NCBI GenBank assembly: GCA_948762645.1
Contig: CAQBRY010000006.1
Span: 1-33,887 of the forward strand
Source: an uncultured Eubacteriales bacterium
GTDB lineage: Bacteria; Bacillota; Clostridia; Oscillospirales; Acutalibacteraceae
Direction: 5' to 3'
DNA: 33,887 nucleotides
A program made the translations under genes and the position numbers. Position 1 is the stretch's first letter. Each line of letters begins with the position of its first letter. The notes under the pieces are model-generated. The model made no database searches. It was not told where the DNA came from and saw nothing but the letters and a program-made list of their open reading frames with translations. This document shows positions 22,887 through 31,226 of this stretch, in pieces.

Positions 22887-23438
22887 GATGTAAAATTTAA
22901 AGATATTATTATTTTAAGAAAACAGGAGATAAAGAAAAAAGTTGCTCAGGCAGCTAATAAAAATATTAAATTAGTGGATGATTTAGTAGATTTTATAAAA
23001 AGTTGTCTAAAAAATATTGAGAGTTTTTTTAAAGATAATAAAGATATACTTTCAAACATGAATGAATATTTTAAAACTAAACCAACTATAGAGAATAAAA
23101 ATGGACAAACAGAAATTTATCGTCTTTTTAGAAAGTATCCAGATGTTATTTTAAATACAGACTGTAAAACAACTTTTGATAAAAAATTTAAAAGAGATAT
23201 AGAACGTATGGAAGAAATAAACGAGAATTATAGAAAAAACACACAAATGGTTATTGGGAATTTTGCAACTAGTGGTCAGTTTGATGAAAAAACAATATTA
23301 TCTGCTATGAATGATGCTGAAAAAGAAATACAATCTCGCAAAGACGAGTTTTCTAAAAAAGTAATACCTATGTTTGTAATGATGAACCTTATGTTAAATG
23401 CTGCCCATGAAGTTAAAAATTTAAATCCTAAGAATTAA
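22869..23438 (+). CDS. Helical charged protein of unknown function
   Basis: 189 residues, rich in Lys, Asn and Asp and almost entirely helical (coiled-coil-like at ~115-165, RDIERMEEINENYRKNTQ and NDAEKEIQSRKDEFSKK). No signal peptide. One hydrophobic stretch (VIPMFVMMNLMLNAAHEV) near the C-terminus could be a buried helix or weak membrane contact. The ATG at 22869 is the second copy of a duplicated start; the upstream copy makes an overlapping 13-codon ORF. No family recognised. It may be related in role to the gene at 21764, which has a similar helical makeup and layout. Confidence 0.6.
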   Translation: MEVKEKDVKFKDIIILRKQEIKKKVAQAANKNIKLVDDLVDFIKSCLKNIESFFKDNKDILSNMNEYFKTKPTIENKNGQTEIYRLFRKYPDVILNTDCKTTFDKKFKRDIERMEEINENYRKNTQMVIGNFATSGQFDEKTILSAMNDAEKEIQSRKDEFSKKVIPMFVMMNLMLNAAHEVKNLNPKN

Positions 23439-23478
23439 TTTTAACAAATTTTTTGTGAATAAGATATAAATTTATATT

Positions 23479-23517
23479 AGACGAATATATTTAGGTTATG
23501 AACTAAAATATTCGTCT
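23479..23517. terminator. Hairpin after the 189-residue gene
   Basis: AGACGAATAT (23479-23488) pairs with ATATTCGTCT (23508-23517), with an inner TTTAG/CTAAA stem and a one-base bulge. No strong T tract follows. Confidence 0.5.
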
Positions 23518-23617
23518 TAATTGACTTTAATAATTAAGTATTATAGAATGGGTACTGTTAAAATAGATAATAATATATTATTGATATATAAAGTTTTCAT
23601 GAGAGGTTGGATTTGAT

Positions 23618-25279
23618 TTGATTCAGGGAGAAATTTTAAAAAACGCGATAATTTCAGGTGCAAATAATTTATATAAGAGCAAAAATTTTATAGATGAGCT
23701 TAACATATTTCCTGTGCCGGACGGTGACACAGGAACAAATATGTCCATGACGATAATGGCGGCTGTAAATGAACTTGAAAAACAAAATGAAGAAAACGTT
23801 GGTAGTGTTGCAAAAACGGTTGCATCTGCACTTTTAAGAGGTGCAAGAGGAAATTCAGGAGTAATACTTTCTCTTATTTTCAGAGGTTTTGCTAAAGGTT
23901 TAGCGGAAAATGAAAAAGCAAGCGGAAGAGATTTGGTAAGATCTTTAGGAATAGGAGTAGAATCGGCGTACTCGGCGGTTATGAAACCAACTGAGGGTAC
24001 AATGCTTACAGTTGCAAGAATTGCATTTGAATCCGGAAAACAGGCTCTTTTAGATAGTGATGAGGTGGATTTTGTTTGGGATAAAGTATGCAGCGGTGCT
24101 TATGAGGCTCTTAAAGATACACCAAATCTTTTACCTGTACTTAAGAAGGCAGGAGTTGTAGATGCCGGAGGAAAAGGTCTTTGTTTAATATTTGAGGGGA
24201 TGAAATCAGTATTTAGCAGTGGAAAGATAGTGGAAAGAGACCTTGAAAATATAAAAGTTTCAGAGGATGATGCGTTTAGAAGTGCGGCTGCGGCGTTTGA
24301 TGAAGATATAAGATTTACTTATTGTACGGAATATATAGTAGGAAGAAACAGGATGGTAAAGACAAGTCCATTAAGACTGAGAAAAAGGCTTGAAAGAATA
24401 GGAGACTGCGTAGTCGTGGTAGACGACGATGATATAATAAAAGTACATGTCCATACGGAGCATCCTGATAGAGCCTTGAAAGAAGGACTATGTTTTGGAA
24501 GTTTGCTTACTGTAAAAGTAGAAAATATGAAAGAGCAGCATAAACAAGCTGTCAAAGAGGCCTCAGAGAAGAAAATTAATAAGAGTATAAAAAAGTTAGA
24601 ATTTAGGGAGCCTGTTAACGAGGTCGGATTTGTAGCTGTATCTGCGGGTTCGGGGTTGGAAGCTATGTTTAAAGATCTTGGATGTGATCAAGTAATTTGC
24701 GGCGGCCAGACTATGAATCCAAGTACAGATCAGATTTTAGAGGCAGTAATGGCGACACCTGCTAAAACAGTATATGTACTTCCAAACAACAAAAATATAA
24801 TAATGGCAGCTGACCAAAGCGTACCTTTGGCTAAAGACAGAAACATAATAGTTATTCCGTCCAAGACAATTCCTCAGGGAATATCAGCAATGCTTGCCTT
24901 TAATCCGGACGTATCTTTGGAAGAAAATGTAGAGGCAATGAAGTGTGATATGGCCAAGGTCGAAACAGGACAAATAACTTTTGCGGCAAGAGATTCAGAA
25001 TTTGGCGGATTTAAAATAAAAGAGGGAAGTATTTTAGGACTTAGTAACGGAAAACTTGTATTTACGGAAAATGATCCCGTAAGAGCGGCTATAAGGCTTA
25101 TTAAGACAATGGTAAAGCGCGAGACGGAATATATAACTGTAATTTATGGCGAAAGCATCAACAAAGATCAGGCAGATGAACTTTTAAGTTTTTTAAATTC
25201 TAAATATAATGGTAAGATAGATATAAATATAGTAGAGGGAAATCAACCTATTTATCATTTTATAATATCGTTTGAGTGA
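23618..25279 (+). CDS. fakA: Fatty acid kinase ATP-binding subunit (DhaL/YloV family)
   Basis: 553 residues, TTG start with GAGAGGTTGG upstream. The DhaL-type nucleotide domain starts at once: FPVPDGDTGTNMSM (residues 31-44) supplies the Mg/ATP-binding Asp35 and Asp37, and RGARGNSGVILS is the second conserved loop. A middle region (RFTYCTEYIVGR, HVHTEHPDRAL) and a C-terminal DegV-like region complete the YloV layout. FakA phosphorylates fatty acids bound to a FakB protein so they enter phospholipid synthesis; no fakB lies here. The fakA-recG neighbourhood is conserved in Firmicutes, but here two small Gly-Gly zinc-ribbon genes stand between them. Confidence 0.93.
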   Translation: MIQGEILKNAIISGANNLYKSKNFIDELNIFPVPDGDTGTNMSMTIMAAVNELEKQNEENVGSVAKTVASALLRGARGNSGVILSLIFRGFAKGLAENEKASGRDLVRSLGIGVESAYSAVMKPTEGTMLTVARIAFESGKQALLDSDEVDFVWDKVCSGAYEALKDTPNLLPVLKKAGVVDAGGKGLCLIFEGMKSVFSSGKIVERDLENIKVSEDDAFRSAAAAFDEDIRFTYCTEYIVGRNRMVKTSPLRLRKRLERIGDCVVVVDDDDIIKVHVHTEHPDRALKEGLCFGSLLTVKVENMKEQHKQAVKEASEKKINKSIKKLEFREPVNEVGFVAVSAGSGLEAMFKDLGCDQVICGGQTMNPSTDQILEAVMATPAKTVYVLPNNKNIIMAADQSVPLAKDRNIIVIPSKTIPQGISAMLAFNPDVSLEENVEAMKCDMAKVETGQITFAARDSEFGGFKIKEGSILGLSNGKLVFTENDPVRAAIRLIKTMVKRETEYITVIYGESINKDQADELLSFLNSKYNGKIDINIVEGNQPIYHFIISFE

Positions 25280-25301
25280 TTTCGTTGTTTTCTATAAAAT
25301 A

Positions 25302-25330
25302 TTGACGTATAAGTTTGTTTTTGATATAAT
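25302..25330 (+). promoter_or_regulatory. Promoter of the first zinc-ribbon microprotein
   Basis: TTGACG (25302-25307), 17 bp, TATAAT (25325-25330), then AAAAAGGAG and the ATG at 25353. It gives the inserted genes their own transcription, separate from fakA. Confidence 0.82.
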
Positions 25331-25352
25331 TTGCTCAAAAAGGAGTGATTAT

Positions 25353-25625
25353 ATGAAAAAAATTAATGATAATGACATGAAAAAAGTTGCTGGAGGAAAA
25401 GTAGAATTTAGTAAGGTAGGCGAAAGTTTTAACTATAGCAAATGTACATGTGACGATTGTGGAAAACTTCTTAATGAAGAGGTAAAAACTTTAGATGATT
25501 CAGATGATTGCTGGGGTTGCAATAGTTCTTATAAGTGGTATGAAAACGACTGGGGATTAGACGATGATGATTGCAAAGTAAATTTATGCTATGAGTGTTA
25601 CAAGAAGAGATTAATGAAAAAGTAA
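25353..25625 (+). CDS. Zinc-ribbon microprotein with 15-residue Gly-Gly leader
   Basis: 90 residues; the ATG at 25353 follows AAAAAGGAG, and the longer frame back to 25272 lies before the promoter. The N-terminus MKKINDNDMKKVAGG is like a minimal double-glycine leader (Gly14-Gly15). The core has eight Cys: CxCxxC at 31-36, CxxC at 53-56, Cys74 and CxxC at 79-82, enough for two zinc sites or disulfides, mixed with acidic stretches (DDSDD, LDDDDC). No hydrophobic segment. The neighbour at 25695 shares the KVAGG end and the Cys style. Cleavage at the Gly pair is inferred. It could instead be a cytoplasmic zinc-ribbon protein whose Gly-Gly is coincidental. Confidence 0.75.
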   Translation: MKKINDNDMKKVAGGKVEFSKVGESFNYSKCTCDDCGKLLNEEVKTLDDSDDCWGCNSSYKWYENDWGLDDDDCKVNLCYECYKKRLMKK

Positions 25626-25694
25626 TATATCCTTATGGTTGTGTCAAAACGTAATAGCTTGTTTTGGTGTGATTATGTTGGGAGGTTTTGAAGT

Positions 25695-25904
25695 ATGGAA
25701 GAGTTGGATTTGGAGCAACTAGATAAAGTTGCAGGCGGAAGACAAATTTATCAAGGTAGTCAGGGGGTTTGTTATGTTTGCGGAAAAAAATCGGATGAAT
25801 TAAATTCTGTTGGGATAGGATTTTGTGAAATTTTTTATAAAGATGGTATGCGTAAAGTTTGTCCTTCCTGTTATGAAAAATTTTGTAGCGGAGATTTAAA
25901 TTAA
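25695..25904 (+). CDS. Zinc-ribbon microprotein with 15-residue Gly-Gly leader (second)
   Basis: 69 residues, GGGAGGTTT site. The leader MEELDLEQLDKVAGG ends at residue 15 exactly as in the preceding gene. It is followed by CYVCG (26-30), Cys44, CPSC (56-59) and Cys64. The two CxxC pairs separated by ~27 residues with little else resemble a compact zinc ribbon. The acidic leader with a Leu pattern (L5, L9 and so on) before VAGG is typical of double-glycine leader helices. No clear promoter of its own was seen, so it is probably cotranscribed from 25302. It lies 30 bp before recG. Confidence 0.75.
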   Translation: MEELDLEQLDKVAGGRQIYQGSQGVCYVCGKKSDELNSVGIGFCEIFYKDGMRKVCPSCYEKFCSGDLN

Positions 25905-25934
25905 TTATAAAAAATATATGGAGATAAGAAATAT

Positions 25935-27998
25935 ATGTATGAACTGTTTAGTACAGATATAGGTTTACTAGGCGGCGTAGGAGAAAAGACAAAAAATCTT
26001 TTTGAAAAACTTGGCGTACCTAATTTAGGTACGCTTCTTTATTATTTTCCAAGGGGATATGAAGACTGGACTGATATTAAAAAATTATCTGAAATAGATT
26101 TTAGAAAAGATAATGTGTGTATAGATGTAAGAATTATATCTAAGGTGAAGGTAATAAAGCTTGGCGTAAAAAAGACGTTATATAAAGCCTGTGCGACGGA
26201 TGGATTCGACAATATAGACATTATTTTTTTTAATAATAAATATGTCGTGGACAAACTTCGTGAGGGGAATGAACTTCTGCTTTACGGAAAAGTACAAAAA
26301 AATTTTAATAAATATGAAATAGTATGTCCGAAGATGTGCGTAAAAGGTAAGCATCCTACGTGTTTAAAGCCTATATACGGCCAGATAAAAGGACTTTATT
26401 CTTGGAAAATAGAAAATATAGTTGATTCGGGATTTGAGTACGCTAAGGGCAAAATATACGAAAGTTTGCCGGAAAAAATACTTAAGGAAAATAATCTTTG
26501 CAGACTTGAATTTGCGCTAAGGAATATACACTTTCCCAAAGACAAGGAATCTTTAAATATTGCAAGAAAAAGACTCGTCTTTGAAGAGATTTTTATTTGG
26601 CAGATGGGTATGAAATTTTTGAAGAAAGAGATGAGCATAAAGACGGAGGTAAAAGTTAAAAGAGACTATACTGATGAGTTTTATTTCAGTTTGCCGTATT
26701 TTCCTACGAATGCGCAAAAAAGGGCGATAAGTGAGTGTATAGAGGATATGGGAAGTACTGAAGGCAAGTGCATGAATAGACTTTTGCAGGGGGACGTAGG
26801 TTCGGGAAAGACGGTTGTAGCCGGAGCCTTAGCATATAATATAATAAGAAATGGGTATCAGACGGCAATAATGGTACCGACTGAAATACTTGCCAATCAA
26901 CATTTTGAAACGTTTAAAAAAATCTTTATTGGCATGCCTGTAAACGTTGAGGTTCTCACGGGGTCTTTAAAATCAAAAGTACAAAGAGAAATAAGGGAAA
27001 AAGTAAAGGAAGGGGAAATTGACTTACTGGTCGGGACGCATAGTTTAATATCTGAAAACGTAGAATTTAGGAATCTTGGGTTGGTAGTGACGGACGAACA
27101 GCATCGTTTTGGAGTAGAGCAAAGAGCTAAACTTGTAAGAAAGGGAGAAAATCCGCATGTGCTTGTAATGTCTGCAACGCCAATACCGAGGAGTTTGTCT
27201 TTGATAATATACGGGGATATGGACATATCAATTTTAGACGAACGTCCACCCGGTCGTCAGACTGTTGATACTTTTGTAATTGATGCGTCGAAAAAGGAAC
27301 GTATGTATGGTTTTCTAAAGAAGATTTTAGATGACAAAAAACAAGGATATATAGTATGTCCCTGTGTGGAGGAGCCCGAAATTGAGAGCCTATTGGACGT
27401 AAGTAATTATAAAGAGGATCTTATAGATAAACATGGTTTTTCGAAATATAGTTTAGAAGTACTTCATGGAAAGATGAAACCTTCGGAAAAAGAGCAAGTA
27501 ATGAAAAATTTTTTAGAAGGCAAGATAGATCTTTTAATTTCTACTACTGTAATAGAGGTAGGAGTAGACGTGCCAAATGCTTGTATTATTGTAATTGAAA
27601 ACGCTGAACGATTTGGAATTTCACAGCTTCATCAGCTAAGAGGCAGAGTAGGAAGAGGCAAAGATAAATCTTATTGTATACTTGTTTCCGATTCTAAATC
27701 TAAAGATAGCGTTAATAGATTTAAAGTAATGGTAGCGTCAAATGATGGATTTTATTTGTCAAACGAAGATCTTAAAATACGTGGTCCAGGAGAATTTCTT
27801 GGATCTCGTCAGCACGGAACCGTTGATTTCAAATTAGTAAATATAGTAGAGGATATATCTATTATAAGAGAGATTTCTGAAATTGCGGAGAAATTTTTTC
27901 GAGAATGGGAATGTATTAGTTTAGAAGACAAAAATATTATACAAAATAGTATAAAAAATTTTTTTAAGATGAATAAACAAGAAAATATAGTAATTTAA
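25935..27998 (+). CDS. recG: ATP-dependent DNA helicase RecG
   Basis: 687 residues, full length. An N-terminal wedge/OB domain (~1-150) is followed by superfamily 2 helicase motifs: Walker A GDVGSGKT (286-293), DEQH (387-390), SATPIPRSL, ERPPGRQTV, TTVIEVGVDVP and the QLRGRVGRG box. RecG remodels stalled replication forks and branched DNA. GGAGATAAG precedes the ATG. It probably shares a transcript with the small genes before it. Nothing unusual in the motifs. Confidence 0.97.
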   Translation: MYELFSTDIGLLGGVGEKTKNLFEKLGVPNLGTLLYYFPRGYEDWTDIKKLSEIDFRKDNVCIDVRIISKVKVIKLGVKKTLYKACATDGFDNIDIIFFNNKYVVDKLREGNELLLYGKVQKNFNKYEIVCPKMCVKGKHPTCLKPIYGQIKGLYSWKIENIVDSGFEYAKGKIYESLPEKILKENNLCRLEFALRNIHFPKDKESLNIARKRLVFEEIFIWQMGMKFLKKEMSIKTEVKVKRDYTDEFYFSLPYFPTNAQKRAISECIEDMGSTEGKCMNRLLQGDVGSGKTVVAGALAYNIIRNGYQTAIMVPTEILANQHFETFKKIFIGMPVNVEVLTGSLKSKVQREIREKVKEGEIDLLVGTHSLISENVEFRNLGLVVTDEQHRFGVEQRAKLVRKGENPHVLVMSATPIPRSLSLIIYGDMDISILDERPPGRQTVDTFVIDASKKERMYGFLKKILDDKKQGYIVCPCVEEPEIESLLDVSNYKEDLIDKHGFSKYSLEVLHGKMKPSEKEQVMKNFLEGKIDLLISTTVIEVGVDVPNACIIVIENAERFGISQLHQLRGRVGRGKDKSYCILVSDSKSKDSVNRFKVMVASNDGFYLSNEDLKIRGPGEFLGSRQHGTVDFKLVNIVEDISIIREISEIAEKFFREWECISLEDKNIIQNSIKNFFKMNKQENIVI

Positions 27999-28115
27999 TA
28001 TATTAATAATCACGAAACATTTTAAAGTTAATAACAAAAGCATATAGAAAATAACTTTTGTTTTTATAAAGATAATTTTAAGAATGAAATAGAGAAGAAG
28101 AGTATATGTTTTTTT

Positions 28116-28320
28116 ATGGAAAACTCCGGTAATATTTATGTATTTCCTATGCAAAATCAAACAGCAGTATATCAAATATGGAAAAAATAGCGTCATTAGA
28201 AATGGAGATTCTATATTTATAAATTATAATCGAGCTCAGGCATATGATATAAATGAGCTTTATGGTAATTTGGACTCGAGTGAAGATATAGACGATGATT
28301 ATTATAAGCCTTTATCTTAA
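28116..28320 (+). pseudogene. Small ORF with probable frameshift at an A6 run
   Basis: From ATG 28116 the frame reads MENSGNIYVFPMQNQTAVYQIWKK and stops at 28188. The following sequence reads on in another frame (NSVIRNGDSIFINYNRAQAYDINELYGNL) to a TAA at 28318. Removing one A from the A6 run at 28179-28184 joins them into a 67-residue protein. Alternatively an ATG at 28138 opens a complete 60-residue frame that contains the second half, so it may be intact with a different start. Acidic C-terminus (SSEDIDDDYYK), no Cys. Weak translation signals. The remaining 27999-28115 bases are AT-rich with no gene seen. Confidence 0.35.
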
Positions 28321-28330
28321 TAAAATTGTA

Positions 28331-28369
28331 AAAGGACAACCTATAGATAATTTTATAGGTTGTCTTTTT
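28331..28369. terminator. Bidirectional rho-independent terminator
   Basis: GACAACCTATA (28335-28345) and TATAGGTTGTC (28354-28364) pair perfectly over 11 bp, with A-rich 5' and T-rich 3' flanks. It serves the convergent small ORF and ppdK. Confidence 0.92.
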
Positions 28370-28384
28370 AATAGATAGTTACTT

Positions 28385-31012
28385 TTACTTGGATTTTACA
28401 GCTGATTGAGCAGCCGCCAAACGTGCAACAGGTACTCTAAAAGGAGAGCAAGATACGTAATTAAGACCTAATTTATCGAAAAATTCTATAGATACCGGAT
28501 CTCCTCCATGTTCCCCACATACGCCTATTTTAAGACCTGCGTTTGTCTTTCTGCCAAGGCTACATGCTAGACTTATAAGGCTGCCAACGCCGTCCTTGTC
28601 TACGTGTTCAAAGGGATCAGATTCATAAATTTTACGGTCATAATAAGTGTTTATAAATTTGGAAATATCGTCTCTGCTAAATCCAAATGTCATTTGAGTT
28701 AGATCATTTGTTCCGAAACTAAAGAATTCGGCTTCCTCAGCGATTTTGTCGGCCATTATGGCGGCTCTTGGTACTTCAATCATAGTCCCTATTTTATAGG
28801 TAAGGTTTAAATCGTTTTCAGATATTATTTCATCAGCGGTTTGCCTAATAATATTTTTTACGAATTTTAACTCTTTTTCATCCCCAACCAAAGGTATCAT
28901 AATTTCCGGAACTATATCATATTCGGGATTTGACTTTTTGACTTCAATAGCAGCTTCAATAATAGCTCTTGTTTGCATACTTGCGATTTCCGGATATGAT
29001 ACGGCAAGTCTGCATCCCCTGTGACCCATCATAGGATTAAATTCATGAAGACTGTTAATTATCAATTTAAGTTCTTTTACGGAAATCATCATTTCATTAG
29101 CAATTTCTTCAATATCTTCTTCTTTTGTAGGTAAAAATTCATGAAGAGGCGGATCAAGGAGTCTGATTGTCATGGGAAGTCCCTTAAGCCTATCAAACAT
29201 TTCTTTAAAGTCTTTTTTCTGGAAAGGAAGGAGTTTGTCAAGAGCGCGTTTTCTTTCATCTTCGGTTTTTGAGACAATCATTTGGCGAACCGCTTTAATT
29301 CTCTCACCTTCAAAGAACATATGTTCCGTTCTGCAAAGCCCTACACCCTCTGCCCCATATTTAATACTTTGCATGATATCTTTTGGAGTATCGGCATTAG
29401 CTCGAACTTTAAGGCGTCTGTATTTATCTGCCCAGTTCATTAGAGTTTCGAAATCTCCTGATATTTCAGAAGGCTGCGTTTCAATTTTACCGATATATAT
29501 ATATCCTGTGGACCCGTCGAGAGAGATGTAGTCGCCTTCGTAGATTTTAGCTTCTGATAAAGTAAAATATTTTTCTTTGTAATCTATTTTAATGTCTGAG
29601 CCTCCGGAAACGCAGCAAGTACCCATACCCCTTGCAACTACTGCTGCATGTGATGTCATGCCGCCCATAACGGTAAGTATACCTTCGGAAGCGTGCATAC
29701 CTTCAATATCTTCAGGGGACGTCTCGTTTCTTACAAGTATAACTTTCTCGCCACTTTTATTCCAGGACTTTGCATCCTCGGCATTAAATACAACTCTTCC
29801 ACAAGCAGCTCCGGGCGAGGCAGCTAATCCTTTTCCTATAGGTTTTGATTTTTTAAGCGATTCAAGGTTAAATGTAGGGTGTAAAAGGGAATCAAGTTGT
29901 TTGGGGTCTACCCTTAAGACCGCTTCCTTTTCGTCTATCTTTTTTTCTTTAACTAAATCGGTAGCGATTTTAAGGGCAGCTTTAGCAGTACGTTTACCGT
30001 TTCTTGTTTGAAGCATATATAGCTTACCGCTTTCGATTGTAAACTCCATATCTTGCATATCTTTATAGTGATTTTCGAGTTTTTTTGCATATTTATAAAA
30101 TTCATTATATATTTCAGGCATAGCTTCTTTTAAATGACTAATAGGCTGTGGAGTACGTATACCGGCAACCACGTCTTCTCCCTGGGCATTTATTAGATAT
30201 TCTCCAAAGAGTTCATCCTCACCGGTTGCGGGATTTCTGCTAAATGCAACGCCCGTACCGGAATTTTCCCCAAAATTACCAAACACCATCATCTGTACGT
30301 TAACAGCCGTACCCCAGCTGTATGGAATACCGTTCATTCTGCGATATACGTTTGCTCTAGGGTTATCCCATGACCTAAACACGGCTTTAATCGATTCCAT
30401 GAGTTGATAATAAGGGTCTTCGGGAAAATCAGACTTAGTTTCTTCTTTGTAAAGTTTTTTGAATCTAACGATTATTTCTTTTAGATCGTCTGCACTAAGA
30501 TCCGTATCTAGGGTAACGCCTTTTTCTTTTTTGACTTCTGACAAAATTTCTTCAAATTTGTGTTTAGGCACTTCCATAACAACGTCTGCAAACATTTGTA
30601 TGAAACGTCTGTAGCTGTCGTAGGCGAATCTGGGATTGTTTGTGATTTTAGCAAGACTTTCGCAACAATCGTCTGTAAGGCCCAAATTTAGAATAGTATC
30701 CATCATACCCGGCATAGAAGCCCTGGCTCCGGATCTTACGGAAAGAAGAAGAGGATTATTTGAATTTCCGAATTTTTTACCTGTTATACTTTCTAAACTA
30801 CACATATTGTCTTTAACTTGGGCGATTATATCTTCAGAAATAGTTTTGTTGTCATTATAGTATTTTATACAAGCTTGCGTTGAAACAGTGAATCCTTGGG
30901 GGACCGGCATACCAAGGGACGTCATTTCGGCAAGATTGGCGCCCTTTCCCCCCAGAATACTTCTCATTTTTCCATTTCCCTCAGAGAAAAGATATACATA
31001 TTTGTGAGTCAT
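28385..31012 (-). CDS. ppdK: Pyruvate, phosphate dikinase
   Basis: 875 residues, start with a GGGGGA site. It interconverts pyruvate + ATP + Pi with phosphoenolpyruvate + AMP + PPi. In clostridia it links glycolysis and gluconeogenesis and can run PPi-saving glycolysis. The domains are an N-terminal ATP-grasp (GGKGANLAEM at 21-30), a swivelling phosphohistidine domain with GGMTSHAAVVARG (His455, the phosphorylated residue) and a C-terminal PEP/pyruvate barrel with KIGVCGEHGGDP (Cys832). The length and residue numbers match the Clostridium symbiosum enzyme. Monocistronic between a terminator and glmU, which is divergent. Confidence 0.98.
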   Translation of the reverse strand: MTHKYVYLFSEGNGKMRSILGGKGANLAEMTSLGMPVPQGFTVSTQACIKYYNDNKTISEDIIAQVKDNMCSLESITGKKFGNSNNPLLLSVRSGARASMPGMMDTILNLGLTDDCCESLAKITNNPRFAYDSYRRFIQMFADVVMEVPKHKFEEILSEVKKEKGVTLDTDLSADDLKEIIVRFKKLYKEETKSDFPEDPYYQLMESIKAVFRSWDNPRANVYRRMNGIPYSWGTAVNVQMMVFGNFGENSGTGVAFSRNPATGEDELFGEYLINAQGEDVVAGIRTPQPISHLKEAMPEIYNEFYKYAKKLENHYKDMQDMEFTIESGKLYMLQTRNGKRTAKAALKIATDLVKEKKIDEKEAVLRVDPKQLDSLLHPTFNLESLKKSKPIGKGLAASPGAACGRVVFNAEDAKSWNKSGEKVILVRNETSPEDIEGMHASEGILTVMGGMTSHAAVVARGMGTCCVSGGSDIKIDYKEKYFTLSEAKIYEGDYISLDGSTGYIYIGKIETQPSEISGDFETLMNWADKYRRLKVRANADTPKDIMQSIKYGAEGVGLCRTEHMFFEGERIKAVRQMIVSKTEDERKRALDKLLPFQKKDFKEMFDRLKGLPMTIRLLDPPLHEFLPTKEEDIEEIANEMMISVKELKLIINSLHEFNPMMGHRGCRLAVSYPEIASMQTRAIIEAAIEVKKSNPEYDIVPEIMIPLVGDEKELKFVKNIIRQTADEIISENDLNLTYKIGTMIEVPRAAIMADKIAEEAEFFSFGTNDLTQMTFGFSRDDISKFINTYYDRKIYESDPFEHVDKDGVGSLISLACSLGRKTNAGLKIGVCGEHGGDPVSIEFFDKLGLNYVSCSPFRVPVARLAAAQSAVKSK

Positions 31013-31226
31013 AAATATCCCCCAGATAATAAAATATTAGTATAATGATAATAATAATACAAAAAGCAAAAATATAAAGTGTTTTTAAAAAAATAATTTT
31101 GAAGTTATAAGTCTATAAAAGAATGTTTATGTTGAAAAAAGTTTATTTTTATAATATTATTTATAAGTAAGAGTAAATTATACGTTTTTTGCTTAGATTT
31201 TATAACTTTTGGGAGGGGAATCTTTT

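Noticed and set aside
25272..25352. Upstream extension of the zinc-ribbon gene to 25272 (TTG-type start)
   Set aside because: This stretch contains the -35 and -10 promoter elements and overlaps the end of fakA. The ATG at 25353 has AAAAAGGAG.
31209..31226. TTG at 31209 as glmU start
   Set aside because: It would put the ribosome binding site GGGAGGGG inside the coding region. TTG 31227 has correct spacing and a typical GlmU N-terminus.
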